Assembly (NCBI GenBank): GCA_963205155.1
Contig: CAUJJY010000218.1
Span: 1 to 5,792, forward strand
From: Candidatus Zixiibacteriota bacterium
Lineage (GTDB): Bacteria; Zixibacteria; MSB-5A5; CAIYYT01
DNA length: 5,792 nucleotides
Direction: 5' to 3'
This document shows positions 4,618 to 5,792 of this stretch, piece after piece (positions within the stretch are counted from its first letter, which is position 1; each line of letters opens with the position of its first letter). Under the pieces are notes generated by a model. That model did not search any database and was not told the origin of the DNA. It saw only the letters and a program-made list of their open reading frames with translations. A program made the translations under genes and the position numbers.

Positions 4618-5652
4618 ATGATTAAGAGACTTATTGCTTGCGGAATTCTGGTCTTGGCGATTGGCGCGCTTGCTGGATGCGATGATCCGTCGCCACAACC
4701 GCCAAGTGGAGCTTACTCTGTACTACTCCGCCCAGATAGATTCCCTTCGCTTTATGAAGGACTTGTTTACGAAGGCTGGATGGTCAATGTCGATGAAGAT
4801 TCGAATTGGGTCGAGAGTGTTTCACTCGGCAAGTTCTTCTGGGACGAATATGAATACCGATTCCTGACACCGAACGAAGCCAAGACAATACGCGATTCGG
4901 TGTTTATGATTCCGGGGACTAATCCAGACGCATACGACTGGGACATGATCGCCATCACACTGGAAGAATATCCTACAGATGCGAGCGCGGCACCGTCCGC
5001 AACAATTGTAGCTCAAAGCGCTATTGAACGCGACATCTCGACGTTTATGCGGTTTCCGGTCAATTTCGACGGCATTCAACCCGGCTCATTTGTGGTGGCA
5101 ACATTTTCGGACGGATTCTGGAAGACGTTGGGTGAACCGAACGCGGCCAGTGAGCGGTTCGGATTGTGGTTCCTCAATTACATTCCTGGACCGACAAATT
5201 TCGAGGAAAATGAACGCATGGATGTCGGAATGACCTTGCCGGTATTGCCCGACACCGGTTATCTCTATGAGGGTTGGGTGGCCGTAAACGGCGGCGATAC
5301 GGTGTCGACTGGAAAATTCTACTATTCCGACTATCTGGATTATGACAATCAGCATTGCGAACTTCGGTCAATTCCCAACTTTCCGGGCGAGGACTTTCTG
5401 CTCAATCGACCGGACTGGATTCCCGAAGACCGCTGGCCGCTTGAGATCACCCGTGGTGGTGTAGCATTTATTACTGTTGAGCCAAACCCTGACAACGATC
5501 TTCGACGCCCGTCAAACCTTGTCGTGCTGCGCGGAAACCTTCCGCAGGCAGTTCCATCCCCTTACACCCCAATACGGAAGACAAATTATCCGATTGGAAG
5601 CGTGGCTGGTGTGACATTCCCGAAAGTCGAAGCCGTATTTCTGCAACGCTAA
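4618..5652 (+). CDS. Lipoprotein with two diverged RskA-C-terminal-like domains
   Basis: The 344-residue product starts with a lipoprotein signal peptide: MIKR, a hydrophobic stretch (about 5-19) and the lipobox LAGC (18-21), so it is probably lipidated at Cys21. Asp at +2 and +3 would, by the E. coli Lol rule, favour staying in the inner membrane. The mature part seems to hold two copies of one beta-rich domain. Copy 1 has YEGWMVNV..SLGKFFWDEY (51-78) and IAITLEEYP..APSATIVAQSAI (111-136). Copy 2 has YEGWVAVNGGDTVSTGKFYYSDY (217-239) and AFITVEPNPDNDLRRPSNLVVLRGNLP (283-309). The pattern 'Y-x-x-W-x-V-x-x-G-x-x-V-S-x-G-x-F' followed by '(V/I)T(V/L)EP..PS-x-(I/L)V' resembles the extracytoplasmic domain of RskA-type anti-sigma factors, but there is no transmembrane segment and no sigma-binding domain, so it should not be called an anti-sigma factor. 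It has its own promoter and terminator and appears monocistronic. The role is unknown; periplasmic binding or envelope sensing is a guess. Confidence 0.9.
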   Translation: MIKRLIACGILVLAIGALAGCDDPSPQPPSGAYSVLLRPDRFPSLYEGLVYEGWMVNVDEDSNWVESVSLGKFFWDEYEYRFLTPNEAKTIRDSVFMIPGTNPDAYDWDMIAITLEEYPTDASAAPSATIVAQSAIERDISTFMRFPVNFDGIQPGSFVVATFSDGFWKTLGEPNAASERFGLWFLNYIPGPTNFEENERMDVGMTLPVLPDTGYLYEGWVAVNGGDTVSTGKFYYSDYLDYDNQHCELRSIPNFPGEDFLLNRPDWIPEDRWPLEITRGGVAFITVEPNPDNDLRRPSNLVVLRGNLPQAVPSPYTPIRKTNYPIGSVAGVTFPKVEAVFLQR

Positions 5653-5667
5653 CTACATAAGATAGAG

Positions 5668-5682
5668 GACTCATTTTGAGTC
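5668..5682 (+). repeat. Small perfect hairpin in the lipoprotein gene 3' UTR
   Basis: GACTCA and TGAGTC form a perfect 6-bp inverted repeat with loop TTT. It stands 15 bases after the stop codon and 7 bases before the terminator stem, so the transcript would end in two hairpins in tandem, which may shield the 3' end from exonucleases. Confidence 0.5.
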
Positions 5683-5689
5683 AGAGATG

Positions 5690-5717
5690 GGCCGGTGCCT
5701 AACGGCGCCGGCCTTTT
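5690..5717 (+). terminator. Intrinsic terminator of the lipoprotein gene
   Basis: GGCCGGTGCC (5690-5699) pairs with GGCGCCGGCC (5704-5713) around loop TAAC, giving a 10-bp GC-rich stem with one G-U wobble on the plus strand, followed by TTTTCCTT. The T-run is short, but the stem is very stable. Position and orientation fit termination of the gene ending at 5652. Confidence 0.85.
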
Positions 5718-5792
5718 CCTTGGATGGTCGTTTGGAGTGTAGCGAAAAGGCAGGCACAACCACCAGAATGGATGGAGAAGTCAACGTTTTTT
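5718..5792. other. Terminal 75 bases without a supportable gene
   Basis: No start codon with a good ribosome binding site and no conserved protein segment can be recognised on either strand here. The stretch ends in a T-run (5787-5792) cut by the window edge. It may be the upstream region of a further gene. Confidence 0.4.

Noticed and set aside
4618..5652. Annotation of the lipoprotein as an anti-sigma factor
   Set aside because: It lacks the cytoplasmic sigma-binding domain, zinc-binding HxxxCxxC motif and internal membrane span, and no sigma factor gene is adjacent; only the outer-domain resemblance is kept.
5668..5702. Tiny open frame starting at a TTG after GAGGA downstream of the lipoprotein gene
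   Set aside because: It would encode only about seven residues, ends in the terminator loop, and its start lies in the hairpin; a coding role is unlikely.

Overview
This window looks like a piece of a Gram-negative bacterial chromosome of intermediate GC content. The outer-membrane-style lipoprotein, the zinc-ribbon/PEGA/TPR membrane protein and the divergent protein sequences would fit an uncultured lineage near the FCB group (for example Zixibacteria, Latescibacteria or Gemmatimonadota-like). That placement is a low-confidence impression from protein style and not the result of any search.

Positions 1-2133 form a tightly packed plus-strand housekeeping operon: the 3' end of smc (chromosome condensation; its start lies outside the window), ftsY (SRP receptor GTPase), a yjbQ/UPF0047 gene (thiamine-phosphate-synthase-like) and rlmH (23S rRNA pseudouridine methyltransferase). 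Each neighbouring pair overlaps by 1-4 bases (TAATG, ATGA, TGATG), which points to one mRNA with coupled translation. The SMC fragment carries an unusual tail of about 90 residues that ends in an almost pure Asp/Glu run, and the ftsY ribosome binding site lies inside the DNA for that run.

Positions 2134-2203 are a short convergent gap. It holds a strong intrinsic terminator for the minus-strand gene that follows. That gene (4411 down to 2204) encodes a 735-residue membrane protein with an N-terminal zinc ribbon, a long disordered cytoplasmic region, one membrane span and an extracytoplasmic part made of a carboxypeptidase-regulatory-like beta domain, a PEGA domain and TPR repeats.

A 206-bp divergent intergenic region (4412-4617) separates it from a plus-strand lipoprotein gene (4618-5652). 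The region holds a good sigma70-like promoter for the lipoprotein, a palindrome inside that promoter's spacer, and a nested inverted repeat in the probable 5' leader of the membrane-protein gene. The lipoprotein appears to consist of two diverged copies of a domain resembling the extracytoplasmic part of RskA-type anti-sigma factors. Its gene ends at a clear tandem hairpin and intrinsic terminator. The last 75 bases hold no gene I can support.

No mobile element, CRISPR array, tRNA or rRNA was seen. The parts least explained by known families are the acidic SMC tail, the composite membrane protein and the tandem-domain lipoprotein transcribed divergently from it.
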